A stretch of DNA of 64,000 nucleotides. Origin: an uncultured bacterium. Its GTDB lineage: Bacteria; Bacillota; Clostridia; Oscillospirales; Oscillospiraceae. Position 1 is the first letter of the stretch. Each line of letters starts with the position of its first letter. The translations under genes and the position numbers were made by a program. The notes beneath the pieces are model-generated. The model worked only from the letters and a program-made list of their open reading frames with translations, made no database searches and had not been told where the DNA came from. Below, piece after piece: positions 54,770 to 62,583 of the stretch. Location of the stretch: assembly GCA_948469375.1 (NCBI GenBank), contig CAOKLO010000001.1, positions 1 through 64,000 on the forward strand, read 5' to 3'.

Positions 54770-57700
54770 CGGCAAAACGGAAAAATCATCTGAATACGGA
54801 TTCTATTCGGGAGATCCGGAATACCTTCAGCCGGTATCTATCCATTCTGGTGCTGGCGGCGCTGGCGGTGGCCTTTTTGTCCGGCCTGCGCACCGCCGCG
54901 CCGGATATGCAGTATACCGCCGACAACTACTATGACCGCACCAGCCTGATGGACGGTTACGTGCTGTCCACCCTGGGACTGACGGACGGGGACCTGGAGG
55001 CGCTGGCCGGAGCGGAGGGCATAGAGCAAGTGGAGGGCTGCCGGGACCTGGACGCCGTGGCCACCGACCGCATTGTGAACGTACGCTCCATGCCGGAGAA
55101 GCTGAACCTGCTGGAGGTGTCGGAGGGCCGCCTGCCCCAGGCGGCGGACGAGTGCGTCACGGAAAACCTGCTGTTGGTAAAGCTGGGCCTCCAGGTGGGG
55201 GATAAGCTGGAGCTGACCCTTGAAGAGGACAGCGAGGGCGATTTAGAGCATACCGTCTATACCATTGTGGGCGTGGTGAATTCGCCCCTGTATGTGGCCC
55301 TGGACCGAGGCTCCTCCTCTCTGGGCAACGGCTCCGTGGACGCCTTCGTCTATGTGCCGGGGGAGAACTTCACCTTTGAGCACTACACCTGCGCCTACTT
55401 CACCGGCGAGGGCCTGGCGGCGCTGGACACCTACGGGGATGAGTATGAGGACCGGGTGGACGCTCTGGTGGACAGCTTGGACGGTCTGGCGGACCAGCGT
55501 GCCCAGGCCCGGTACGACTCCCTGATTGGAGACGCCCAGGCTGAGCTGGACGACGCCCGCAAGGAGTTTGAGGACGCTAAGGCGGACGCGGAGAAGGAGC
55601 TTGCCGACGCCTGGCAGGAGCTCCAGGACGCGCGGCAGGAACTGGACGACGGCTGGGCGGACTACCGGGACGGGGAAAACACCCTGGAGCGGGAGCTGAA
55701 CGACGCCCAGTGGGAGCTGGACAACGCCTATGCCGATCTGCGGCAGGGCGAACGGGATTTGGCGGAGGGCCGGGCAAAGTATCAGGACGGTCTGTCCGAG
55801 TATAACGACGGGTTGGCCCAGTACAATGAGGGGTTGGGGGCATACAACGACGGTTTGGCTCAATACGAGGAGGCCGCCGCCCCGCTGGAGGAGCAAAAGG
55901 CACAATTAGACGAGAGCTGGGCGCAGTACAATGCCGCCCTTGCCCAGTATGAGGGCACGCCCCAATACGATATGGCCGTGGCCCAGATGGCGGCGCAGAA
56001 GGCCCAGCTGGACGCGGCCCAGGCTCAGATCGACGGGGCCTATGCCCAATTGGCCCCGGTCAAGGCCGAGCTGGACGCGGCCAAAGCGGAGCTGGACGGC
56101 GTAAAGGCCGCCTTAGACGACGCAAAAGCCATGCTGGATTCCTCCCTGCGGGAGCTGAACCAAGCGGAGCAGGATGTCCAGGACGGCTGGATCGAGTATA
56201 ACAGGGGTGCGGCGGAGCTGCAAAGCGCCCGCATCGAGGGCCGTCAAAAGCTGGACGACGCCCAGGCGGAGCTGAACGACGGCGAGCGGAAGTATGCCGA
56301 TGGCCTCCAGGAGTATGAGGACGGCAAAAAAGAGGCGGACGAGGAGATTGCCGACGCCCAGAGGAAGCTGGACGACGCCCAGGACGAGCTGGACGACGTG
56401 GAGGAGTGCGAGTGGTACGTTCTCAGCCGGTTCACCAACGCGGGCATTGTGGGCTACTCCCAGGACTCCGGCCGGGTGAGCAACCTGGCCAACGTGTTCC
56501 CGGTGATCTTCTTCCTGGTGGCGGCCCTGGCCTGCCTGACCACCATGACCCGGATGGTGGAGGAGCAGCGCACCCAGATCGGCGCCCTCAAGGCCCTGGG
56601 CTTCTCCCGGCTGGCCATCTCCAAAAAATACATCGGCTACGCCTTTTCCGCCAGTCTGGTAGGCGGGATCCTGGGGCTGGCCCTGGGCTGCACCCTGATC
56701 CCGCTGGTCATCGCCAACGCCTTTAATATCATGTACGCTATCCCGCCCGTGGAGTTCAAGCCCCAGCCGGACCTGTATTTCCTGTGTGTGCTGGCGGCGG
56801 TGGTGTCCACCACCGGGGCGGCGCTGTGGGCCTGTCTGTCCACCCTCATTGACACCCCCGCCAACCTGATGCGTCCCCGGGCCCCCAAGGCGGGCAAGCG
56901 GGTGTTTCTGGAGTACGTCAGACCCGTTTGGAAGCGGCTGACCTTCACCTGGAAGGTGACCATGCGCAACTTGTTCCGCTACCAGCGGCGGTTCTGGATG
57001 ACCGTCATCGGCATCGGCGGGTGCACGGCCCTGATCGTCACGGGATTTGGACTGCACGAGTCCATTTTCTCCATTTTGAATGAGCAGTTTGACCACGTGT
57101 TCCGCTATGACGCGCTGCTGGGGCTGGATGCCGGCCAGGAGGAGCTGGCCGCGGTGGAGCGCTATCTGGCGGACAGCCCCTGGGTGGAGGACTATCTGCA
57201 GGGCAGCGATATTCTGGTGGAGGCGTCCACCCGGGGCCCGGCTCAGAACGCCTACCTGCGCACGGTGGCGGACCAGGAGCGGTTCGCCCAGTTCATCCGG
57301 CTGTCTCACAGGCTGGACGGAACGCCGGTCGTTCTGACGGAGGAAGGCGTGGTGGTCACGGAAAAGCTGGCCGAGCTGCTGGAAGTGTCCGTGGGCGATG
57401 CCATCACCTTGAACGACGATGGAAAGCGAGTGGAGGTCCGGGTGGCTGACATCGCGGAAAACTACGTCTCCCACTACGTCTACCTATCCGACACCTGCTA
57501 CCGGGAACTGTTCGGCGAGGAGCCCCAGCAGAACGAGATCCTCCTGCGCTACACCGGCGAGGCTGGGGAGGCGGAGTCCGACACCGTTTCCTCCGACCTG
57601 ATGGCTCTGGATGGGGTGGATTCCTATTCCTACATTGCCACCCTGCGGGACAACTTCACCGACAGCATGGAGGCCATTGACTACGCGGTGGTCATCATCA

Positions 57701-58077
57701 TCACCGCGGCGGCGGCGCTGGCCTTCGTGGTGCTCTATAACCTGACCAACATCAACATCACGGAGCGCATTCGGGAACTTGCAACCCTGAAGGTGCTGGG
57801 CTTTTTTGACCGGGAGGTCACCGCCTATGTCTACCGGGAAAACCTGTTTCTGACCCTGTTCGGCATCATTCTGGGATTGGCCATGGGCCGGTTCCTCCAC
57901 GCCTGGATGGTGCTGACGGTGGAGGTGGAGCTGGTCATGTTCGGTCGCACCGCGCCGCCCTACGCTTACGTTCTGGCGGCGGCGCTGACGGTGGTGTTCT
58001 CCATTGCGGTGAACGTGGCCGCCCACTTCAAACTGAAAAAGGTGGACATGGTGGAGAGCCTGAAAACCGTAGAATAG
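54763..58077 (+). CDS. FtsX-type ABC permease with very long extracellular coiled coil
   Basis: 1104 residues. One membrane helix (RYLSILVLAALAVAFLSGL), a MacB-like extracellular domain (about 50-240), then some 300 residues of Ala/Glu/Asp/Leu-rich coiled coil (about 250-550), then the remaining FtsX-type helices. FtsX domains: VFPVIFFLVAALACLTTMTRMVEEQRTQIGALKALGFS and, near the end, YAVVIIITAAAALAFVVLYNLTNINITERIRELATLKVLGFFDREV. Such proteins work as mechanotransmitting machines or peptide/lipid exporters; no substrate can be read. The coil holds repeats such as YNDGLAQY. Confidence 0.92.
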   Translation: MVTAKRKNHLNTDSIREIRNTFSRYLSILVLAALAVAFLSGLRTAAPDMQYTADNYYDRTSLMDGYVLSTLGLTDGDLEALAGAEGIEQVEGCRDLDAVATDRIVNVRSMPEKLNLLEVSEGRLPQAADECVTENLLLVKLGLQVGDKLELTLEEDSEGDLEHTVYTIVGVVNSPLYVALDRGSSSLGNGSVDAFVYVPGENFTFEHYTCAYFTGEGLAALDTYGDEYEDRVDALVDSLDGLADQRAQARYDSLIGDAQAELDDARKEFEDAKADAEKELADAWQELQDARQELDDGWADYRDGENTLERELNDAQWELDNAYADLRQGERDLAEGRAKYQDGLSEYNDGLAQYNEGLGAYNDGLAQYEEAAAPLEEQKAQLDESWAQYNAALAQYEGTPQYDMAVAQMAAQKAQLDAAQAQIDGAYAQLAPVKAELDAAKAELDGVKAALDDAKAMLDSSLRELNQAEQDVQDGWIEYNRGAAELQSARIEGRQKLDDAQAELNDGERKYADGLQEYEDGKKEADEEIADAQRKLDDAQDELDDVEECEWYVLSRFTNAGIVGYSQDSGRVSNLANVFPVIFFLVAALACLTTMTRMVEEQRTQIGALKALGFSRLAISKKYIGYAFSASLVGGILGLALGCTLIPLVIANAFNIMYAIPPVEFKPQPDLYFLCVLAAVVSTTGAALWACLSTLIDTPANLMRPRAPKAGKRVFLEYVRPVWKRLTFTWKVTMRNLFRYQRRFWMTVIGIGGCTALIVTGFGLHESIFSILNEQFDHVFRYDALLGLDAGQEELAAVERYLADSPWVEDYLQGSDILVEASTRGPAQNAYLRTVADQERFAQFIRLSHRLDGTPVVLTEEGVVVTEKLAELLEVSVGDAITLNDDGKRVEVRVADIAENYVSHYVYLSDTCYRELFGEEPQQNEILLRYTGEAGEAESDTVSSDLMALDGVDSYSYIATLRDNFTDSMEAIDYAVVIIITAAAALAFVVLYNLTNINITERIRELATLKVLGFFDREVTAYVYRENLFLTLFGIILGLAMGRFLHAWMVLTVEVELVMFGRTAPPYAYVLAAALTVVFSIAVNVAAHFKLKKVDMVESLKTVE

Positions 58078-58084
58078 TCCCCTT

Positions 58085-58114
58085 GTTCCCCTTTCTTTGA
58101 AAAGAAAAGGGAAC
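58085..58114. repeat. Hairpin repeat of the CTTTC/GAAAG family
   Basis: GTTCCCCTTTCTTT-GA-AAAGAAAAGGGAAC, followed by CCGAAAA. Similar hairpins at 44950 and 59276. Confidence 0.55.
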
Positions 58115-58193
58115 CGAAAAAGAAATTTCAGACCGTTTCGTTCCCGGCTGTTATCCTTTGTTTTTCGTCGGCCGCGATAAGTTTTGCGGACAA

Positions 58194-58230
58194 AAGCCGC
58201 CCCTTCCGTATGGAAAGGGCGGCTTATTTT
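58194..58230. terminator. Terminator between permease and ATP-grasp gene
   Basis: AAGCCGCCCCTTCC-GTAT-GGAAAGGGCGGCTT followed by ATTTTAC; on the minus strand the flanking is CTTTTG. Shared by the convergent genes. Confidence 0.7.
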
Positions 58231-59260
58231 ACTGTTTTTTCAGCTGTTCCTCTTCTGCTTCAATGGCCCGGAAGCGGGGCATGATGCCGACGCGGTCCGG
58301 GGTCTGCACCGGGTGCTGGTAGAGGTCGTGGGCGGGGTACTGGTTGCCCTCCACCAGACAGGGGCCGTCCGGCGTGAAGCACACATCCCAGCCTACATAG
58401 CGCACGTCCGGTATGAGCGGCGCGGCCTGGGTCACCAACTCCTTGGCCTTGTCCCAGTCGGGGATGACGCAGCCCTTGATGGCCGTACCCGTGGCAGGAT
58501 GCTTCTCATACACGTTTTTATACTTGTCAATGGCCACGGCCTGAATGGCGCCCGTCTCCAGGTCCACCGGAGCCAGCATACCGCCGTTGTCAAAGTTATC
58601 CACAAACTTCCCGTTGCCGATGCGCAGGAGGGCAGCTACAAAGTAGACCTTCCCCTCCTTCCCCCGGATGGTCACGATCCGGGCCGTGTTGATGGAGCCG
58701 GGATAAATGGCGTCCAGCGCCGGGTGCTGGGTGATGACCTCCTCCAGCTCCAGCTGGGGGGCCTGCTCCAGCAGCCGGTCATACAGCGCGTCCGGGGAGG
58801 GGAAGTCGGCGGTGTTCAGCTTCTCGATTCCCCGGCCGCAGCAGCCGTGGGTGGGCTTGGACATGAAAGTGCTGTGGCGGCTGAGGAAGGCCATCACCTC
58901 GTCCCGGTTCTCCCCGGTCACCGGCACCCAGTCCCGGTGGAGGAAATCGGAAAAGCGGGCGTTGAACTTTGCCTTGTCGTCCAGCTCGTCCATGGCGGCC
59001 TTGCTGTTGTACTTCACTACCACCTCATTGTTTCTCCCCCGGGTCAGGTAGGTGTCCCGCAGCTCCGGGGTCAGGCTCCACATCTCGAACAGGTTGTAAT
59101 CCACATAGCCCGCGCCGTATTTCACGGCGCACTGGCGCATGTCCTGGAAAATGGTCCACCGGGAACGGCCCGTCTTATGGTGGATGGCGCTGACGGTGTC
59201 AAACATAGCGCCGTAATTCATATTCAGCACCCGCTGAACGAGGAACCTTGCGTTACCCAT
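58229..59260 (-). CDS. ATP-grasp protein of the sugar-transfer-associated type
   Basis: 343 residues from ATG 59260, set by AAAGGAGG; the frame runs on 43 codons upstream without support. The conserved parts are FMSKPTHGCCGRGIEKL, EEVITQHPALDAIYPGSINTARIVTIRGK, RIGNGKFVDNFDNGGMLAPVDLETG and YVGWDVCFTPDGPCLVEGNQYPAHDLYQ. This is the pattern of the 'sugar-transfer associated ATP-grasp' family, found with polysaccharide genes. It should form an amide or ester bond with ATP; the substrates are unknown. It stands alone here, opposite the permease. Confidence 0.8.
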   Translation of the reverse strand: MGNARFLVQRVLNMNYGAMFDTVSAIHHKTGRSRWTIFQDMRQCAVKYGAGYVDYNLFEMWSLTPELRDTYLTRGRNNEVVVKYNSKAAMDELDDKAKFNARFSDFLHRDWVPVTGENRDEVMAFLSRHSTFMSKPTHGCCGRGIEKLNTADFPSPDALYDRLLEQAPQLELEEVITQHPALDAIYPGSINTARIVTIRGKEGKVYFVAALLRIGNGKFVDNFDNGGMLAPVDLETGAIQAVAIDKYKNVYEKHPATGTAIKGCVIPDWDKAKELVTQAAPLIPDVRYVGWDVCFTPDGPCLVEGNQYPAHDLYQHPVQTPDRVGIMPRFRAIEAEEEQLKKQ

Positions 59261-59275
59261 GGAAAAACCTCCTTT

Positions 59276-59302
59276 GCTCCTTTCCCTGCGGGAAAAGGGA
59301 GC
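59276..59302. repeat. Hairpin repeat in the ATP-grasp leader
   Basis: GCTCCTTTCCC-TGC-GGGAAAAGGGAGC followed by CGAAACGAAC; same layout as the hairpin at 58085. On the minus strand it directly precedes the ribosome site. Confidence 0.5.
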
Positions 59303-59414
59303 CGAAACGAACCTTTTGTCTACCGGCGGACGGGGCGGAACCCAATTTATCCCTGTCCAGCGGCGAATGTGTTTTCTATGGTAACACATATGGAAAGAAA
59401 ACGCAAGCAGGCTA

Positions 59415-59443
59415 TTGACAAGCGGCTCTCCCTATTGTATACT
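59415..59443 (+). promoter_or_regulatory. Promoter of bioY
   Basis: TTGACA (59415-59420), 17-bp spacer, TATACT (59438-59443). Confidence 0.9.
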
Positions 59444-59466
59444 AATAACCTGAATTTAGTTTACAA
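59435..59466 (+). promoter_or_regulatory. BirA (biotin repressor) operator
   Basis: TTGTATACTA (59435-59444), 12-bp spacer, TAGTTTACAA (59457-59466); arms match at 9 of 10 positions and resemble the TTGTaAAC...GTTTACAA BirA site. It covers the -10 box. Confidence 0.85.
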
Positions 59467-59482
59467 TAAGGAGTGAATGCAT

Positions 59483-60067
59483 ATGCCTGCAAAATCCTTC
59501 GCCGACACCCGCCGGCTGACCCTGTGCGCCGTGATGGCGGCCGTGACCTGTGTGCTGGCGCCCATTTCCATCCCCATCGGGCCCGTCTCCATCACGGGGG
59601 GCACGCTGGCCATCTATCTGACGGTGTACCTGCTGGGCGGCGTCTGGGGGACGGTGAGCACCCTGGTGTACCTGCTGGTGGGCATGGTGGGCCTGCCTGT
59701 ATTCAGCAACTACATGGGCGGCGTCAGCCGTTTGGCAGGTCCCACGGGGGGCTATCTGGTGGGCTACATCCCCATGGCCCTGCTGGCGGGCGCGGTAATC
59801 CAATGGTCCGCCCACCGCTTTGATGAGAAGGGAAACAGGGGCAGGGTGCCGGCCCTGGCGGTGCAGTTTGCCGGAATGATCGCGGCCACCACCGTGCTGT
59901 ATGCCTTCGGGACGGCCTGGTACTGCGTTCAGGCGGGGGTAGACCTGCAAAAGGCGTTGGCAGCCTGTGTATTTCCGTTCATTCCATTTGACCTGGCGAA
60001 AATGGTGATTGCGCTGATTGTAGGAATGCCTGTCCGGCGGCGGCTGGAACGGGCGGAACTGCTGTAA
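59483..60067 (+). CDS. bioY: Biotin transporter BioY
   Basis: 194 residues, six membrane helices; the substrate-binding S component of biotin ECF transporters. Conserved stretches: LCAVMAAVTCVLAPISIPIGPVSITGGTLAIYL, VYLLVGMVGLPVFSNYMGGVSRLAGPTGGYLVGYI and PFIPFDLAKMVIA. ATG 59483 is used because AAGGAG lies nine bases before it; another ATG two codons upstream is closer. No ECF ATPase genes are adjacent, so it would use the shared ECF module. A BirA operator in its promoter indicates biotin repression. Confidence 0.95.
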   Translation: MPAKSFADTRRLTLCAVMAAVTCVLAPISIPIGPVSITGGTLAIYLTVYLLGGVWGTVSTLVYLLVGMVGLPVFSNYMGGVSRLAGPTGGYLVGYIPMALLAGAVIQWSAHRFDEKGNRGRVPALAVQFAGMIAATTVLYAFGTAWYCVQAGVDLQKALAACVFPFIPFDLAKMVIALIVGMPVRRRLERAELL

Positions 60068-60077
60068 AGCGCGCAAA

Positions 60078-60116
60078 AAGGACCTCCTCCGGCGGCGCTG
60101 GAGGAGGTCCTTGATT
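60078..60116 (+). terminator. Terminator of bioY
   Basis: AAGGACCTCCTCC-GGCGGCGCT-GGAGGAGGTCCTT followed by GATTT. Confidence 0.75.
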
Positions 60117-60141
60117 TCCACAAAATTCCGCAGGAAATAAC

Positions 60142-60169
60142 TTGCATTTTTTACTCTGTTTGCTATAAT
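60142..60169 (+). promoter_or_regulatory. Promoter of the SprA-like gene
   Basis: TTGCAT, 16-bp spacer ending TGC, TATAAT (60164-60169), an extended -10. Confidence 0.75.
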
Positions 60170-60213
60170 ATGATTAGGTATTTCTATTTCATCCTGTTCT
60201 TGAGGTGATTGAT

Positions 60214-61059
60214 ATGATAAACGCACTTTCCGCTTACAGCCCCTATTCTACATACGGCGCGTCCTACGCCAACCGCGCCGCCCAGACCCAGAGCGCGGAC
60301 AAGGCCCGGACCGCTCAGCGCTCCCTGGTGATGACCGCCCGCAAGGTCCACCAGCCTGATACCCCCGTCCAGCCCGTCACCCCGGTCCGGTCCGTCAGTT
60401 CCCAGGAGGACCCCGCCCAGGCGGGCCTGCTGCGGTTTGCCTCCGACCCGGCGGAGATGGCGGTGCGTATGCGCATCCAGTACCCCGGCGAGGCAGGGCA
60501 GGGTAATGCCGCCCAGGCCGCCCAAGAGTCAAAGGTCCAGCTCCCGAACCTGCCCGGAGCAAAGGATGACAGCGCTCAGCTGAGCAACGCGGTTCAGGCT
60601 TTGGGCGGGGACAAGTCCCAGGCTCCTGCCGTAGCCGGGCACAAGAACGACAGCGGGGAGAATCCTGCCGTGGAGGAATCCAAGAGTCCCCAGGAGGTCA
60701 TGGAGGAGGGCGAATGCCAGACCTGCAAGGAGCGCAAGTACCAGGACGGCTCCGACGACCCCGGCGTGTCCTTCAAAACTCCGACGCACATCTCCCCCGA
60801 CCAGGCGGCTTCCGCCGTCCGGGGCCATGAGAATGAGCATGTGGTCCGGGAGCATGCCGAGGCGCAGCGGGAGAACCGAAAGGTAGTTAGCCAGTCCGTC
60901 ACCTACCACAGCGACATCTGCCCAGAGTGCGGCAAGGTGTATGTCTCCGGCGGCACCACCCGAACCGTTACCAAGGCCGATAACAGCCAGCAGTCCGAGC
61001 AGCAGAGCCAGCAGCAAAATCAGCAGGACCCGCGCAAGCCTGTCGCCGCAGTATCATAA
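60214..61059 (+). CDS. SprA-related putative metalloprotease with HExxH and two CxxC motifs
   Basis: 281 residues from ATG 60214 (GAGGTGA before it; GTG three codons upstream possible). The first 150 residues are Ala/Gln/Pro-rich and probably disordered. The folded part has GECQTCKERKYQDGSDDPGVSFKTPTHISPDQAASAVRGHENEHVVREHAEAQ, with HENEH as an HExxH zinc-protease motif, then CPECGKVYVSGGTTR. This matches the SprA-related (CJM1_0395-like) putative metalloprotease family. No signal peptide is seen. The substrate is unknown. The Gln-rich tail is low complexity. Confidence 0.8.
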   Translation: MINALSAYSPYSTYGASYANRAAQTQSADKARTAQRSLVMTARKVHQPDTPVQPVTPVRSVSSQEDPAQAGLLRFASDPAEMAVRMRIQYPGEAGQGNAAQAAQESKVQLPNLPGAKDDSAQLSNAVQALGGDKSQAPAVAGHKNDSGENPAVEESKSPQEVMEEGECQTCKERKYQDGSDDPGVSFKTPTHISPDQAASAVRGHENEHVVREHAEAQRENRKVVSQSVTYHSDICPECGKVYVSGGTTRTVTKADNSQQSEQQSQQQNQQDPRKPVAAVS

Positions 61060-61178
61060 GAGCAAAAGAAAAGGAGCTTCGGGAATAATGAGGTTCCGTA
61101 ACGATGGTTTCAAAAAATGTAGTAGAGACAGTCGATACGGTATATTGCAGAAAATCTGAACAAACGGAGGAATCTGCA

Positions 61179-61544
61179 ATGAAATCATTATTTGAGAAAA
61201 TAGGTGGCACCTATCATAAGAACGGTGATTATTTTCTGCCCGATTTGTCTCTGCCTGAAACCACTCCTGTTGGTATCTGGGGGCAGCGTAGGAAGCACTA
61301 CCTGAAAACACAGCGGGGGCCACTCTACAACGCTCTGCTTCTCAGTGGCAAGTTGAATGGCCATTTGATTGAGGTTGATATCCAGGCAGAAGCTATGTTT
61401 TCTCAGTTGGTCAAACAACTGGCAGAACAGGAGCGTGTGACAGAGCAACTCAAAGCTGAGAACCAGATGGAGTGGATTGGGCGGATGAACAACGTCCAAA
61501 ATCGGGCAACAGAAGTTATATGTAGCGAACTGATTTACACCTGA
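61179..61544 (+). CDS. tnpV: TnpV, small transposon-associated protein
   Basis: 121 residues from ATG 61179 (ACGGAGGAA upstream). MKSLFEKIGGTYHKNGDYFLPDLSLPE, PVGIWGQRRKHYLKTQRGPLYNALLLSGKLN and EQLKAENQMEWIGRMNNVQNRATEV follow the TnpV family carried by Clostridia conjugative transposons and islands. Function is not established. No transposase or integrase is adjacent, so this is a remnant or cargo. Its codons are visibly less GC-rich than the genes to its left, and it marks the start of an imported stretch. Confidence 0.88.
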   Translation: MKSLFEKIGGTYHKNGDYFLPDLSLPETTPVGIWGQRRKHYLKTQRGPLYNALLLSGKLNGHLIEVDIQAEAMFSQLVKQLAEQERVTEQLKAENQMEWIGRMNNVQNRATEVICSELIYT

Positions 61545-61548
61545 GCAA

Positions 61549-61582
61549 CAGGGCCGGGGGAATGCTCCCCCGGCCCTGTTTG
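61549..61582 (+). terminator. Terminator after tnpV
   Basis: CAGGGCCGGGGG-AATGCT-CCCCCGGCCCTG followed by TTTG. Confidence 0.8.
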
Positions 61583-61628
61583 ACTTGCAATGAAAAGACC
61601 ACTTGTCCGATGTACCGTTTCCTCTTAA

Positions 61629-62534
61629 TTATAAAGATAAATTACGCTTTGAGGATGTAACTTCGTGGAATTTCCATAGCCACCTGCAACATTGCAGACT
61701 TTCTTTATCTCCAAATATAAACCGATTCGCATAGCTACTTTGTATTATATTATACTTGAGAACACTACGATCAGAAAGAGTAATTTCATTTTGAACCGGC
61801 ATATCAGATGAGATAATAGGTGCGTTTTGATTCTTCACTCTAAAAATAATAGCTTGTTCACCTGAAATTGGAAAGCAGATGTCATTAAACCCAAGCCAAA
61901 TGCCTTGAGCTGGATTATCCGAAATGATAAGTTTCTGTGTTCCCCCAACAGTACCAAAGTACCATAAGTACCTGGTTTCTAATTTTTCAGCCGTTTTAAG
62001 AAGTGGGGAAATGCCAAGAAGTTGATATAACTGAGTTTCTTGACCAGTATGCAGTTCTTTAGCCTGAGCAGAATCAATACCTAATCGCAACAAATGACTT
62101 CGAAGCTGATTGCTGATATTATCAATTTGGTTTCTATATGCTTCCGTTCTAAATGCCAAATCATGCAAAAAAATAATGAGTTTAATCCGAACATCATCTT
62201 CATACAAACGATTATGGTCTTTATCTATTTGCTTCAAAGTGTTTGCGATATCAGCTTCGGCTCGTGATAATCCCTTTTCAACAAATTGGTCATTTTCTTC
62301 TAAAAAGGGGGAAAAACTTGTCCCGTAGTAAACTTCCATTTCAGATAAAGCCGATTTTAGAACCGTATTATCAGCATCATAGAAATACCGCTTTGCGGCA
62401 AAATTTCGTACTTGTTGGTGAGGTATAACGGCATCGTTTCTGATATTCCAAACATCAAAATGCTTTCCATCTGAACAAAATCTGCTCAGATACATTTGAG
62501 GAACATAATGCTGATTTATAACCTTTTTCCCCAC
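61629..62534 (-). CDS. DUF4238 domain protein in the restriction-modification operon
   Basis: 301 residues from GTG 62534 (MGKKVINQHYVPQMYLSRF), preceded by AGAGG; another GTG eight codons upstream lacks spacing. NQHYVPQMYLSRFC near the N-terminus is the DUF4238 hallmark, and a second conserved patch is KLIISDNPAQGIWLG. No membrane segment or signal peptide. Function of the family is not established. It is AT-rich and lies 49 bases downstream of the specificity subunit on the same strand, so it is probably transferred and expressed with the R-M genes. Confidence 0.82.
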   Translation of the reverse strand: MGKKVINQHYVPQMYLSRFCSDGKHFDVWNIRNDAVIPHQQVRNFAAKRYFYDADNTVLKSALSEMEVYYGTSFSPFLEENDQFVEKGLSRAEADIANTLKQIDKDHNRLYEDDVRIKLIIFLHDLAFRTEAYRNQIDNISNQLRSHLLRLGIDSAQAKELHTGQETQLYQLLGISPLLKTAEKLETRYLWYFGTVGGTQKLIISDNPAQGIWLGFNDICFPISGEQAIIFRVKNQNAPIISSDMPVQNEITLSDRSVLKYNIIQSSYANRFIFGDKESLQCCRWLWKFHEVTSSKRNLSL

Positions 62535-62583
62535 AGATTTACCTCTTTTGTTGAGCACTCCAGTTTATTGCGTGATGCTACCT

